From contig CADDZD010000007.1 in NCBI GenBank assembly GCA_902812385.1, forward strand, positions 1 through 56,718: DNA of 56,718 nucleotides. Direction: 5' to 3'. A program made the position numbers and the translations under genes. Positions 34,982 through 44,499 of the stretch are shown one piece after another (the first letter of the stretch is position 1; each line of letters opens with the position of its first letter). Source of the DNA: Clostridia bacterium. Lineage in GTDB: Bacteria > Bacillota > DSM-12270 > Thermacetogeniales > Thermacetogeniaceae. The notes beneath the pieces were generated by a model, which was not told the DNA's origin, made no database searches, and saw nothing but the letters and a program-made list of their open reading frames with translations.

Positions 34982-37762
34982 TCAACAGCACTCGCCAGAT
35001 TTCTCTTTTTCCTTTATGGCTTTCAGAACCTTTTCCGGCGTTGCTGGAATCTCGGTCAGGCGTACACCCACCGCATCATAAATCGCATTCAGAATAGCCG
35101 GCGCAGTGGGATTAACCGGGAGTTCGCCCAGCCCTTTTGCCCCAAAAGGCCCTCCGGGCTGCGGGTCCTCAATGATTAGGACCTCAATGTCAGGAACAAC
35201 ATTGCTGAAAGGAAGGTTCAGCTTCTTTAAATTATCTGTAATTACCTGCCCTTCGCTCATTTTGAACTCTTCCATTAACCCGTAACCCAGGCCCATTACG
35301 ACACACCCTTCGATCTGGCCCCGAACGTTCTGCGGGTGAATCGCCTTCCCTACTTCATGGGCGGCAATCACCTTAAGAACCTTGACTTCCCCTGTTTCCA
35401 CATCTACCTCGACAACTGCAGCCTGAGTCCCAAAGCAGTAAGCAAAGTGCACCCTGTATTTTTCCAGGTCCACACCCGGTTCGTGGTCTGCACATTTCGG
35501 GAGCGGGTAACAAACCGGCGGATCGAAATGATATGAGATTTTTGGATCCAGCCCTTGATCCAAAAGCAAGCGATAGAGTTCGACATAGCTCATTCTTCCT
35601 TCTCCAGACACGGCTCCGCCTTTGTCAAAGGCAACATCTTCCGGCTTGACACCCCACTCGGCGGCCAAAGCCTGCTTGAGCCGCTCACTTAACTGAGTGG
35701 CAGCGTAATAGACAGCGTTACCGGAAACATAAGTCTGGCGAGACGCAGTTGTCATCCCGGCATCAAGGCACAGTTCCGTATCGCTGGAAAGCACGGAAAC
35801 ACAACCTAGAGGAAAACCACCGGCTGCGGCAGCAATCTGTGCCATGGCGGTATCGGAACCCTGCCCCATATCGGTGGCCCCTGTTTTAACCAGGATTTTC
35901 CCGTCTCCGGTTAATTCAACCGAGGCTCCTGCACCGTCAGGCTTTCCGTCCCCGATACCAACATTTTTGAAGGCGCTGGCTATTCCCACGCCTATTTTCT
36001 TGCGCTCTGTGGACTTTGGCAGGTCAAGCCTTGAAAGGGCTTCCTTGACTGCTACCAGTGTTTCATCAAAAGCAACGGCCGGTTCCAGGACCTGGCCCGT
36101 GGATGTCACCTCACCCACTTTTAGGGCGTTCCGACGCCTGAATTCGATGGGGTCCATGCCCAGTTTACGTGCCAGGCGGTCAATCTGGATTTCACCGGCA
36201 AAAGCAACCTGGGTGCTGCCAAAACCTCGGAAGGCACCTCCAATGGCATTATTCGTGTAAACTCCTATGGAATCAGCTAAAACGTTGGGGACAACGTACG
36301 GCCCGGCAGCACAGACGGCTGCCCTGAAAACCACGGGTATACCCCAAGAGGCATAGGGACCTGTATCCGCAAGTATCCTGGCTTCAATGGCCACCAGTTT
36401 CCCGTCCTTTGTCGCCCCGTGCTTCATGTATATTTTTTGGGAATGCCGCTTGGTAGACTTCATGATGGATTCACGTCGCGTTACCGTCATCTTGACAGGG
36501 CGACCTGTCTTCAAAGCTCCCAGGGCAGCATGAATCTGAACAAGCGGCTCCTCTTTACCGCCGTAAGCACCGCCCGTGGCAGTAAAAATAACACGCACCC
36601 TTTCCTCCGGCACCCCTAACGCCCTGGCTATTTGAAGGCGAAAGGCATGAGAACTCTGGCTTCCGGTCCATACGGTTATTTTACCGTCTGCACCAACCTC
36701 AGCAAAGGCGGATTCCGGCTCGAGGTAGGCGTGTTCAACCATCGGGGTGAAGTAGGTATCCTCCACTATTACATCCGCCATCTCAAAGCCTTTGTGGATG
36801 TCGCCTTTTTTGACGGTCACATGGTTCACAATATTTCCATTTGGATGCAGTTTAGGTGCATCTTCGCGCAGAGCATCTTCAGGGTTGAAGATTCCTTTAA
36901 GGGGCTCCAGGGTGACCTCGACCAATTCGGCTGCTTCTTCGGCGATGGCTTCAGTTTCAGCATAAACTACAGCTACGGGATCGCCCACGTAACGGACAAC
37001 GTCTCCGGCCAAAACGGGCTGGTGCGGGATGATTCCCCCAAAAGCGTTCAAACCGGGCACATCCTTTGCGGTTAACACCTCTACTACACCTGGTAGGGCT
37101 TTAGCCTTGTCAACCTTTACTTCGATAACTTTGGCGTACGGTACATTTCCGTGGACCAGTTTACCGTAGAGCATGTTTTCGCGCCTTAAATCGTCGGCGA
37201 AAATCGGCGCTCCCGTGACCTTGGCAATGGCATCGACCCTGGGCACGGAAACCCCAACGACACCGGATGTTTCTGCCTGCTGAACGGACAACCCCGGTTG
37301 TTTCGAGGGATCCTTGAGCCAGCTTGCCGCTAAACGTATCGCCCTGAAGATACTGACATAGCCCGTACAGCGGCACAGGTTGAAATTTAGCGCCTCACGT
37401 ATTTCTTCATCCGTGGGCTCAAGGTTTCTGTCAAGTAGCCCTTTTGCAGCCATAATCATCCCAGGGGTGCAGAAACCACACTGGACAGCCCCTTCCTGAA
37501 TGAATGCAGCCTGAATTGGGTGCAGCTTTCCATTGGCTGCCAAGCCTTCAATTGTCTCAACCTTTGCCCCATCAAGGCGGGAGAGCTTGGTGACACAGGC
37601 CCGGCGGGCCTTCCCGTTGATAAGAACGGTGCAGCTACCACAGTGGCCTTCCCCGCACCCCTTTTTTGTTCCCATGAGGCCCAGGTGATCGCGCAGGTAT
37701 GCAAGCAGGGTGCCCTCAGGGTTTTCTATGGTGTACTCCTGGTTATTGATATAAAGTTTCAA
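34982..37762 (-). CDS. xdhD: XdhD-type fused 2Fe-2S/molybdenum hydroxylase
   Basis: This 926-residue protein fuses a 2Fe-2S subunit (about residues 1-155: [30 protein letters not shown]) to a molybdenum large subunit ([36 protein letters not shown]). E. coli XdhD has the same fused layout and belongs to the selenium-dependent hydroxylase set. The yqeB, yqeC and mocA genes directly upstream support that group. The Mo loop reads GQGS where the other two copies have GQGN. The TTG start has GGAGG 7 nt upstream and overlaps the end of a small reading frame as TTGA. Confidence 0.9.
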   Translation of the reverse strand: MKLYINNQEYTIENPEGTLLAYLRDHLGLMGTKKGCGEGHCGSCTVLINGKARRACVTKLSRLDGAKVETIEGLAANGKLHPIQAAFIQEGAVQCGFCTPGMIMAAKGLLDRNLEPTDEEIREALNFNLCRCTGYVSIFRAIRLAASWLKDPSKQPGLSVQQAETSGVVGVSVPRVDAIAKVTGAPIFADDLRRENMLYGKLVHGNVPYAKVIEVKVDKAKALPGVVEVLTAKDVPGLNAFGGIIPHQPVLAGDVVRYVGDPVAVVYAETEAIAEEAAELVEVTLEPLKGIFNPEDALREDAPKLHPNGNIVNHVTVKKGDIHKGFEMADVIVEDTYFTPMVEHAYLEPESAFAEVGADGKITVWTGSQSSHAFRLQIARALGVPEERVRVIFTATGGAYGGKEEPLVQIHAALGALKTGRPVKMTVTRRESIMKSTKRHSQKIYMKHGATKDGKLVAIEARILADTGPYASWGIPVVFRAAVCAAGPYVVPNVLADSIGVYTNNAIGGAFRGFGSTQVAFAGEIQIDRLARKLGMDPIEFRRRNALKVGEVTSTGQVLEPAVAFDETLVAVKEALSRLDLPKSTERKKIGVGIASAFKNVGIGDGKPDGAGASVELTGDGKILVKTGATDMGQGSDTAMAQIAAAAGGFPLGCVSVLSSDTELCLDAGMTTASRQTYVSGNAVYYAATQLSERLKQALAAEWGVKPEDVAFDKGGAVSGEGRMSYVELYRLLLDQGLDPKISYHFDPPVCYPLPKCADHEPGVDLEKYRVHFAYCFGTQAAVVEVDVETGEVKVLKVIAAHEVGKAIHPQNVRGQIEGCVVMGLGYGLMEEFKMSEGQVITDNLKKLNLPFSNVVPDIEVLIIEDPQPGGPFGAKGLGELPVNPTAPAILNAIYDAVGVRLTEIPATPEKVLKAIKEKEKSGECC

Positions 37763-37908
37763 TCTTCACCCTCCTTCCCCATAACACGCAATGAGAATTG
37801 CTTTGTACCATCTGCTTGTTCAATCTTTTGCACCTCTCCATGAACTTTCGCTCCTAAAATAACTTCGTAGCTATTGGAATGCCGTTTACCCCTGAGCGGT
37901 GAGGAACC
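37759..37908 (-). other. Small reading frame between mocA and xdhD
   Basis: In the frame that follows the mocA stop codon there are 49 sense codons up to TGA at 37759, overlapping the xdhD start as TTGA. The product includes KRHSNSYEVILGAKVHG and ends [12 protein letters not shown]. The tail resembles that of the small frame at 27837-27971 (FTVVGKEE). The only in-frame starts are an internal GTG and later ATG/TTG codons, so it may be a short gene from GTG, a frameshifted gene or a mocA extension lost to a stop codon. I recognise no family. Confidence 0.35.
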
Positions 37909-38493
37909 TTACTGTAATTTCTTCCATAGATCCACCACCTTTTGATATTCTTCCTCGGTGTCAACATCTATGGACATTAAACCGGGGTAGCCGGTAATCG
38001 TTACCACTTCATCCCGAAATTTCTCTATCAACTGGCGTCCACCGGTGTCGCCGGCAAGTTTCACCAACTGACCTATCAGCCTGATATTGAAAATGGACGG
38101 CATCCCCGTTTCAGGTCTGACTATTAATGCCCCGGTTTTTTCAAAAACATCAATCAAACCGTTAATAAATTCTGGTGTGATCAAGGGCTGATCCCCCGCC
38201 GCGAACAGAATACCCTTTGCTTCCGGGTCAACCGCGGCCGCCCCTGTGGCAACCGAAGTCCCCAACCCTGAGGCGTACCGTGGATTATAAACACACCTTA
38301 AATTGTAAGGGCATAAGACCTGCTCGATCTCCCGTCGATGGGCACCAAGCACAACGATTACTTCACTTACTTTTGCCCGGGAAACATGATTGATGACATG
38401 CTCCAGCAGGGTTTTATCGCCGAGCTTCAGCAATTGTTTGGGCCTGCCCATGCGGCGGGAAAGACCGGCAGCCAGGATCACCGCCGAGATCAC
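37909..38493 (-). CDS. mocA: MocA-like molybdenum cofactor nucleotidyltransferase (YgfJ type)
   Basis: This 194-residue NTP-transferase-fold protein has the signature ISAVILAAGLSRRMGRPKQL at its N-terminus, then VLGAHRREIEQ and the Asp-containing FAAGDQPLITPEF. MocA transfers CMP to molybdopterin to make the dinucleotide cofactor used by xanthine dehydrogenase-type enzymes; YgfJ lies next to yqeC in E. coli. The GTG start overlaps the yqeC stop by four bases (GTGA), indicating coupling. Confidence 0.9.
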   Translation of the reverse strand: MISAVILAAGLSRRMGRPKQLLKLGDKTLLEHVINHVSRAKVSEVIVVLGAHRREIEQVLCPYNLRCVYNPRYASGLGTSVATGAAAVDPEAKGILFAAGDQPLITPEFINGLIDVFEKTGALIVRPETGMPSIFNIRLIGQLVKLAGDTGGRQLIEKFRDEVVTITGYPGLMSIDVDTEEEYQKVVDLWKKLQ

Positions 38494-39245
38494 GCAACCA
38501 CCTCCCGCACGGGATCAGGTAATAATGTTGAAGTGATCAACACTCTCCCAAACTCCGGCAGCATATGTAAGGCAATTTTTCTGGCGATTTTCTGTAGTTC
38601 AGCACTGTCTGCCTTGTTGACAACAGGGATGAATTTTATGCTCGGCGACATTTTTTTGGCCAAAAGAGCGTAGCGCTGCACAACCCGCAAAACAGTTTCT
38701 CCGGTAACCAGGCTCCCTATCTCTTGCCCGGCTATTTCGGCAGCAATGTTGCTACGATGCACGTGCTTTTCTGTCAGGGGACAGCCTAAAACATCCGCCC
38801 CTGTGACAGAAAGGATACAGGTGGTCAAGGAAGGCACGACTGGCTCATTTACCCCAGGCGCTTTAAAGGGTTTGCCCCTGGCGCCGTCGGCTTCCACCAG
38901 GATGCAATCAAACATGCGGCTCTCAAATATCAAATTGAGATTTTCCTTACTCAATCCCAATACCTTGTTCTCCTCAGTTAATGCTGTTGCCGCGCCGATC
39001 ACACAAGCCCCGGAGGGCGACTTGCCAAGCCTGGTCAACAACTCCTCTGCGTCTTGGGCCAGGATGAGCCTGCCGCAATTTACAAACTGGGTTCTGAACA
39101 TTTTGGTGGTTGTGGTTACAAGGACACGACCGCCCCTGGCCGAGCATTCGGAGGCCAGATTCAACATCAAACCGGTCTTACCCCCGGCTCCTACAAGACA
39201 GACCATTTCCTTTTCCTTTAGTTGCAAGGCATCAGATAACCTCAT
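38490..39245 (-). CDS. yqeC: YqeC-like selenium-dependent hydroxylase accessory protein
   Basis: This 251-residue protein has a P-loop near the N-terminus (CLVGAGGKTGLM) and the segments VLVTTTTKMF, LVEADGARGKPFKAP and PVVNKAD, typical of the YqeC family. YqeC and YqeB are genome-context markers of selenium-dependent molybdenum hydroxylases, in which a labile selenium is attached at the molybdenum site. I chose ATG at 39245, spaced 6 nt from AAGGG. The gene overlaps yqeB by 14 nt. The reaction is not established by sequence. Confidence 0.88.
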   Translation of the reverse strand: MRLSDALQLKEKEMVCLVGAGGKTGLMLNLASECSARGGRVLVTTTTKMFRTQFVNCGRLILAQDAEELLTRLGKSPSGACVIGAATALTEENKVLGLSKENLNLIFESRMFDCILVEADGARGKPFKAPGVNEPVVPSLTTCILSVTGADVLGCPLTEKHVHRSNIAAEIAGQEIGSLVTGETVLRVVQRYALLAKKMSPSIKFIPVVNKADSAELQKIARKIALHMLPEFGRVLITSTLLPDPVREVVA

Positions 39246-40074
39246 AACCATCCCTTACTTGAGGGGGCAACAGGCCAAACAACCTGCCCTTTCCCAGCAA
39301 GAGGATCGCCTCCAGCACCCCGCCGGCAACGGCGCGTGCTTTATCCGATATGGTGAAACAATATTCAACCCTGCCCCGCGGATCGATATCGCCTATTTTT
39401 TTACCCCTGGTGACCCAGATACCCCCTCTGATTGATCCCCTTAACACCCCCGTTATCGCAGCCTCAACCGGATGGTCATCCACAAATCCCACTACTTCTC
39501 CTGCTTTTACCAGGCTGCCGATATCAAAACGGGGGATAAAAATACCGTCGGCCGGAGCTCTAATTAAACGCTCGCTCGTATAACCGTCAATGTCACCGGG
39601 AATACCCGTATTTGGTTCCGCGCGGCCCTCCAGGATTACTCGCCCGAGGTTATGGCCCCGTTTGGTTTCTATTACGGCGTGCACATCAATTCCGGCTGTA
39701 AACCCCGGACCGAGCCCAATCACCAGCGGGGCGTCTGATATCCTGGTTCCTGTGTTTTTCTTTGCCATGATCGCGTCAACCACTACTCCCGGCTTTAATT
39801 GAAGGGCGACTTTCGCATCCGGGTCAGCCATAACCGGTATCTCTCCCTGCTTGAGCACGTCCGCCGCCTCCAGCGTATCGCTGACAAATTGAGCTGTAAC
39901 ACCTTCAACAGTGTTGAAGCCGACGTAAACAGCCTCGGCAAAGGAGACGGTGCGACGTATCACGGTTGGTTGTTCTATTTCTGTCATGACAACCCGGAAA
40001 CCACAGCGGTGTAACCGGTGTGCAATGCCTGTGGCAAGATCCCCCGCCCCTTTAATTAGCACCAGATCGCTCAA
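39232..40074 (-). CDS. yqeB: YqeB-like selenium-dependent molybdenum cofactor protein
   Basis: This 280-residue YqeB-family protein opens with VLIKGAGDLATGIAHRLHR, a Rossmann-like start, and has VIGLGPGFTAGIDVHAVIET, HNLGRVILEG and the barrel-like C-terminal segment ITGVLRGSIRGGIWV. The family is linked to maturation of selenium-containing molybdenum hydroxylases. The TTG start at 40074 follows the xdhC stop directly, with AGAGGATGG upstream. Its presence is the best evidence that at least one hydroxylase here uses selenium. Confidence 0.9.
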   Translation of the reverse strand: MSDLVLIKGAGDLATGIAHRLHRCGFRVVMTEIEQPTVIRRTVSFAEAVYVGFNTVEGVTAQFVSDTLEAADVLKQGEIPVMADPDAKVALQLKPGVVVDAIMAKKNTGTRISDAPLVIGLGPGFTAGIDVHAVIETKRGHNLGRVILEGRAEPNTGIPGDIDGYTSERLIRAPADGIFIPRFDIGSLVKAGEVVGFVDDHPVEAAITGVLRGSIRGGIWVTRGKKIGDIDPRGRVEYCFTISDKARAVAGGVLEAILLLGKGRLFGLLPPQVRDGYEVI

Positions 40075-41142
40075 CTAAACCATCCTCTCCAAAAAGACAT
40101 CCATTTCCCCGCCGCAGGCCATGCCCTCTTCTGCAGCTATATCAGCATGCAGCATTACCCGGTACACCTTTACCCCGGGGCTGTCAAAGAGCATGAGGGC
40201 CTCACTGCGCACCTCAGCTTCCCCGCAGCCGCCCCCAATGGTGCCAATGCATCTGCCATCCGGCAGCACCAACATTTTGGCTCCCGGTTTCCGCGGTGTT
40301 GACCCTTTGGTGCGGATAACAGTGGCCGCAACCAGAGGTTCTCCCCGGTTGACATACTCTAACATTCTCTCGAGCAATTCCCATTGTTCACTGTTGGAAG
40401 TTGGCGACATCGGATAGCAAGCAACGCCTCGCCGAACCTCTACAAGCTGGGCCGCAATGCTGACGGCGATTTCTTCTGGCGTTTCCGCTCCAATGTCCAG
40501 GCCAATGGGCATGTATACCCGGTCAACCCTGTCCGGGGGGTAACCGGATTCAATCAGGTGTTCTCTCACCAGCTTGATCCTCCGCCGGCTGCCGATCATG
40601 CCGACATAGCCGGGTTCGTATCGCAAAACATGCTTAAGACAGTCCAGGTCGTGTTTGTGACCTCTAGTGACGATGACTACACTGGTGCCGGGATCAATTT
40701 TTTGATATTTCAGCGCCCTAACAAAATCATCGCATATTACCTCTTTTGCACTGGGAAATCTCTCGCTGTTGGCAAAGGCCGGGCGGTCGTCGATAACCGT
40801 GATCTCATAATTCAACAGGGATGCAATTTTCACCAGCGGCTGTGCGATGTGACCACCGCCCAGCACCAGAAGGCGGGCTACAGGATGAAAACACTCTATC
40901 AAAATACGTAGAGCGCCGGCATCGCTAGCAATCTCAACTAAGCACAAATCACCTTTTTTCAAAGCCTCTTCTGCTAAACTTTTTATTTTGGCGACAAGTT
41001 GAGTGCCTTTTAATGTTCCGAATGTTCTCGATTCCGCAACTAGAATTTTCTGTCCAACCAGTTCTCGTTTTTCGGCTTCGATAATGGTTGCCAACGCAAA
41101 CTTTTCTCTTCTCTCTACGATATGTTTCAACTGCTTGTACAA
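40075..41142 (-). CDS. xdhC: XdhC/CoxI-family molybdenum cofactor maturation protein
   Basis: This 355-residue protein has an unusual order. A degenerate CoxI-like segment (KFALATIIEAEKRELVG) comes first, then the XdhC Rossmann domain (LLVLGGGHIAQPLVKIA, VTRGHKHDLD, GMIGSRRRIK). A second, well-conserved CoxI-like segment ends the protein (AATVIRTKGSTPRKPGAKML, GTIGGGCGEAEVR, GMACGGEMDVFLE). XdhC proteins bind, sulfurate and insert the molybdenum cofactor into xanthine dehydrogenases. I chose TTG at 41142 because GGAGG lies 8 nt upstream; GTG at 41151 abuts that site. Confidence 0.88.
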   Translation of the reverse strand: MYKQLKHIVERREKFALATIIEAEKRELVGQKILVAESRTFGTLKGTQLVAKIKSLAEEALKKGDLCLVEIASDAGALRILIECFHPVARLLVLGGGHIAQPLVKIASLLNYEITVIDDRPAFANSERFPSAKEVICDDFVRALKYQKIDPGTSVVIVTRGHKHDLDCLKHVLRYEPGYVGMIGSRRRIKLVREHLIESGYPPDRVDRVYMPIGLDIGAETPEEIAVSIAAQLVEVRRGVACYPMSPTSNSEQWELLERMLEYVNRGEPLVAATVIRTKGSTPRKPGAKMLVLPDGRCIGTIGGGCGEAEVRSEALMLFDSPGVKVYRVMLHADIAAEEGMACGGEMDVFLERMV

Positions 41143-41230
41143 TGGCCTCACCTCCTGGTTGCTGGAACTGTGGGATTCATATTAATTTGGGGGCCCGAGA
41201 GAATGAGTATGTTAATGCCCATTACCATTT

Positions 41231-42202
41231 TCAAGTAGAAGGTAGCACCAGGTCACTGAAGATATGGGTCCCCGTTCTCCCCTTGAAAGCCATTCTAAGG
41301 TATTCGGGTGATGTAATGATGCCCTGCTTACCCCCATGCTCAAGGAAACTTAGTACCGCCTTAATCTTGGGTAGCATACTTCCGGGAGCAAAATGTCCTT
41401 CTTCGATAAGTTTTCTTGTTTCAGTAACTGTGAGCCTGTCCAGAGGCTTCTCGTTTGGCTTCCCGTAATTCATACATACTTTTTCTACAGCGGTTGATAT
41501 GACAAACAAATCTGCCTTTAGTTCCGAAGCGAGTAGACTGGACGCATAGTCCTTGTCAATTACAGCATCAATGCCTTCCAATTTTCCCTGATTATCTCTA
41601 ATAACCGGAATTCCCCCTCCACCAGCTGCTATTACGCAGTAGCCGTTTTTTACTAGCAACTCAATGATTTCCTTTTCCACGATTTTTTTAGGGATGGGGG
41701 AGGATACAACCCTCCTGTAGCCTCTACCGGCATCATTGACAAATATCCACCTGGGATATTGTTTCTTTAAGTTGCTAACCTCGCCTTCCGTGTAAAACCT
41801 TCCGATGGGTTTTGTCGGATTTAAAAATGAAGGATCATCTTTCTCGACTTCGACCTGTGTTATAATCGTAACGGCCTTTTTGGTGATTCCTCTTTTTTGA
41901 AACTCATTATCGAGTGCCTGTTGTATTTGATAGCCGATAGAACCTTGAGTATCTGCTCCGCAATTTACCAGTGGAACGGGATGCATGTTTTCTTTTTCCT
42001 GTGCTATTTCCGATCTTCTCAAGATAAAACCGACTTGAGGACCGTTCCCGTGTGTTACTATCACTTCATAGCCATCCTCAATGATATCCACGATATGTTC
42101 TACTGTTTCGCAAATCGCCTGGTACTGGTCTTCAACCGTCTGATGTTGCTCATCCTTAATTAACGAGTTGCCTCCAATTGCAAGTACAACCAGCTTGCTC
42201 AT
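41231..42202 (-). CDS. Carbamate kinase (YqeA/ArcC type)
   Basis: This 323-residue amino-acid-kinase-fold enzyme has VVLAIGGNSLIKDE, THGNGPQVGFILRR, AAGGGGIPV and DKDYASSLLA, as in carbamate kinases. It makes ATP and carbamate (then CO2 and NH3) from carbamoyl phosphate. The YgeW-like transcarbamoylase gene is 1 nt upstream, so carbamoyl phosphate from a ureido intermediate could yield ATP here. This matches the ygeW-ygeY-yqeA group of E. coli. Confidence 0.93.
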   Translation of the reverse strand: MSKLVVLAIGGNSLIKDEQHQTVEDQYQAICETVEHIVDIIEDGYEVIVTHGNGPQVGFILRRSEIAQEKENMHPVPLVNCGADTQGSIGYQIQQALDNEFQKRGITKKAVTIITQVEVEKDDPSFLNPTKPIGRFYTEGEVSNLKKQYPRWIFVNDAGRGYRRVVSSPIPKKIVEKEIIELLVKNGYCVIAAGGGGIPVIRDNQGKLEGIDAVIDKDYASSLLASELKADLFVISTAVEKVCMNYGKPNEKPLDRLTVTETRKLIEEGHFAPGSMLPKIKAVLSFLEHGGKQGIITSPEYLRMAFKGRTGTHIFSDLVLPST

Positions 42203-42203
42203 A

Positions 42204-43187
42204 TTACCGACCGCCCATGGTCAGAGTCATCACAGCCTTTGCTGTATGTAATCTATTTTCCGCTTCATCGTAAACCACCGAGTGCGGCCCGTCGATGACA
42301 GAATCCTCCACTTCGTTTCCTCTGTCTGCGGGAAGGGCATGCATGTAGAGGACATCTTTGTTTGCGAGCTGCATCATTTTTTCCGTGCATTTCCAGCCCT
42401 GGTACTTCTGGAGCAGGTCATCGATCACTGCAGTGCTCTGGTTGGTGACCCAGCTTCCCCAGTTCTTTGGAAAAACCACATCCGCATCCCTGTAGGCTTC
42501 TTCCTGATCATGTGTAATCTTCAGTGAGCCTCCGTTTTTCTCGGCATTTTCCTTCGCCTGCTTGATAACCCACTCCGGCAGGTCATACCCTTCCGGATAG
42601 GCAAGGGTTACATCCATGCCGTACCTCGGGAAAAGGAGGACCTGAGAAACGGGAACGGAGATCGGTTTCTTGTGGGTGGTGGCATATGCCCAAATTACCG
42701 ATACTTTGGCCTTCCTGAGATCCCCGCGCTTCTCCTGCATGGTCATCAGGTCGGCTATCGCCTGGAGCGGGTGATATAAATCATCTTGCATATTAATTAC
42801 AGGCACAGTAGCCCACTTTGCCATTTCTCTCAGATACTTGTTTCCGACCTCCCAGAAGCAGTTCCTGCAGGCTATGGCATGCCCGTACCTCGACAGGATA
42901 ATTGCCGTGTCCTTGGCCACTTCACCGTGAGCAACCTGCATGGTGCTTGTGTCCAGGTAATTGGCGTGCCCTCCCAGTTGGGTGATCCCCGTCTCCATGG
43001 AATTCCTCGTCCTGGTGGACTGTTCAAAAAACATCAGAAAAATTGTTTTATCACGCAAGTAAGGTGTGGGAATGCCCATGGCGAACTTTCTTTTCAGGTC
43101 ATAAGAGACGTCTAATAAGGTATCGATCTCCTCCTTTGTCCACTCCTGCAAGGTGATAAAATGCTTCCCTCTGAAAATGGTTTGCAT
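42204..43187 (-). CDS. ygeW: YgeW-like transcarbamoylase
   Basis: This 327-residue aspartate/ornithine carbamoyltransferase-fold protein has the carbamoyl-phosphate motif EQSTRTRNSMETG and segments DDLYHPLQAIADLMT and DVTLAYPEGYDLPE. The second-substrate loop reads HALPADRG in place of ornithine transcarbamoylase HCLPR; E. coli YgeW has a similar LPAD motif. It probably cleaves a ureido compound by phosphorolysis to give carbamoyl phosphate. I chose ATG at 43187, with AAGGGAG about 10 nt upstream; the longer frame runs into ygeY. Confidence 0.88.
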   Translation of the reverse strand: MQTIFRGKHFITLQEWTKEEIDTLLDVSYDLKRKFAMGIPTPYLRDKTIFLMFFEQSTRTRNSMETGITQLGGHANYLDTSTMQVAHGEVAKDTAIILSRYGHAIACRNCFWEVGNKYLREMAKWATVPVINMQDDLYHPLQAIADLMTMQEKRGDLRKAKVSVIWAYATTHKKPISVPVSQVLLFPRYGMDVTLAYPEGYDLPEWVIKQAKENAEKNGGSLKITHDQEEAYRDADVVFPKNWGSWVTNQSTAVIDDLLQKYQGWKCTEKMMQLANKDVLYMHALPADRGNEVEDSVIDGPHSVVYDEAENRLHTAKAVMTLTMGGR

Positions 43188-43209
43188 AGCCGCATTTCTC
43201 CCTTCTTTG

Positions 43210-44430
43210 TTAACTTTCTCTGCCGACGTATTTCGCCACATATATTGACGGAACAACAGCATACATGGCTGCCGCCTTAACAAGTTCGCTCTTCAAGGTT
43301 TTTTCATTTGGAGCATGTGAGAATTCCTCATGACCGGGCCCGAAACCGATGCACGGTATTTGATACCTGCCCATGATTGACACTGCATTGGTAGAAAAGG
43401 TCCACTTATCCACCAGGGGCTCATCCTGGAACAGGCTCCGATATGCCTCAACCAAAGTCCTACAGGTAGGATGATCCTCTTCAACGACCCAGGTGGGGAA
43501 GAAAGACTCTGTGGGGTAAGACAATCCGGTATAGGAAGGCCTGCTATAGTCGTACATGGAAACCTCTGCCCCGGCCTGTTTAACCGAAGGTAAATTCCTT
43601 ATCTGTTGCAGTGCAAAGTCCCAGGTTTCGCCCCTTGTCAATCGCCTGTCTACTGAGATGGTGCAGCCGTCCGCAACCGCGCACCTTGAAGGGGAACTGA
43701 AGAAAATTTCAGATACGGTCAAGGTTCCTTTACCCAGAAAGCTGTCATCTTTCAAGTTCTCGTTTAAGGCCCTCAACTCCATCAGGATTGGAGCCATTTT
43801 GTAAATGGCGTTGTCCCCTCTTTCGGGTGCGGAGCCGTGGCAACTCATGCCATGGGTTGTTACCTTGATCTCCATCCGACCCCTCTGTCCCCGGTAGATC
43901 CTGCAGGCAGTAGGTTCAGTTATCAGGACGAACTCCGGTTTTATCTTATCCTCGTTGATGATGTACTGCCAGCAAAGCCCGTCGCAATCCTCTTCCTGCA
44001 CGGTCCCGGTCACAAGCAGCGTGTAATCACCGTCAAGTCCCATCTCTTTAATAATTTTTCCTGCATATACTGCCGAGGCCATACCACCCTTTTGGTCGCT
44101 GGCCCCCCTGCCCCCAATGAATTCCTCGTCCTCAAACCCCTGATAAGGATCGAAATCCCATAAATCCTTATCCCCGATCCCTACCGTGTCAATATGGGCA
44201 TCCATAGCCACCAGGTGCTTGCCCCTGCCGATATATCCCATGACATTTCCCATGGGATCGATTTCTACCCTGTCAAAGCCTACTTTCTGCATTTCTTCCT
44301 TGATTCGAAGAACGACTTTTTCTTCCTGACAGCTTTCGCTGGGAATGGCAATCATATCCCGCAGGAATTTTGATATGTCCTGTTTATATTTTTCCGCCCT
44401 GGCAAGCACACTGTTAAAATCAATATCCAT
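43210..44430 (-). CDS. ygeY: YgeY-like M20-family metallohydrolase
   Basis: This 406-residue M20 peptidase-like enzyme has the zinc-site motifs [13 protein letters not shown] and [14 protein letters not shown], the acid pair [25 protein letters not shown] and the late [14 protein letters not shown]. YgeY belongs to the E. coli anaerobic purine set and probably hydrolyses an N-substituted amino acid formed after ring opening. I chose ATG at 44430 because GGAGG lies 9 nt upstream; another ATG three codons earlier abuts the site. Confidence 0.88.
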   Translation of the reverse strand: MDIDFNSVLARAEKYKQDISKFLRDMIAIPSESCQEEKVVLRIKEEMQKVGFDRVEIDPMGNVMGYIGRGKHLVAMDAHIDTVGIGDKDLWDFDPYQGFEDEEFIGGRGASDQKGGMASAVYAGKIIKEMGLDGDYTLLVTGTVQEEDCDGLCWQYIINEDKIKPEFVLITEPTACRIYRGQRGRMEIKVTTHGMSCHGSAPERGDNAIYKMAPILMELRALNENLKDDSFLGKGTLTVSEIFFSSPSRCAVADGCTISVDRRLTRGETWDFALQQIRNLPSVKQAGAEVSMYDYSRPSYTGLSYPTESFFPTWVVEEDHPTCRTLVEAYRSLFQDEPLVDKWTFSTNAVSIMGRYQIPCIGFGPGHEEFSHAPNEKTLKSELVKAAAMYAVVPSIYVAKYVGRES

Positions 44431-44499
44431 ACTTTGCATCCTCCTTTCATTTTGAGAATTTTACTTTGACCTAAAAAATCCAGAAATACCTTCTACCAT

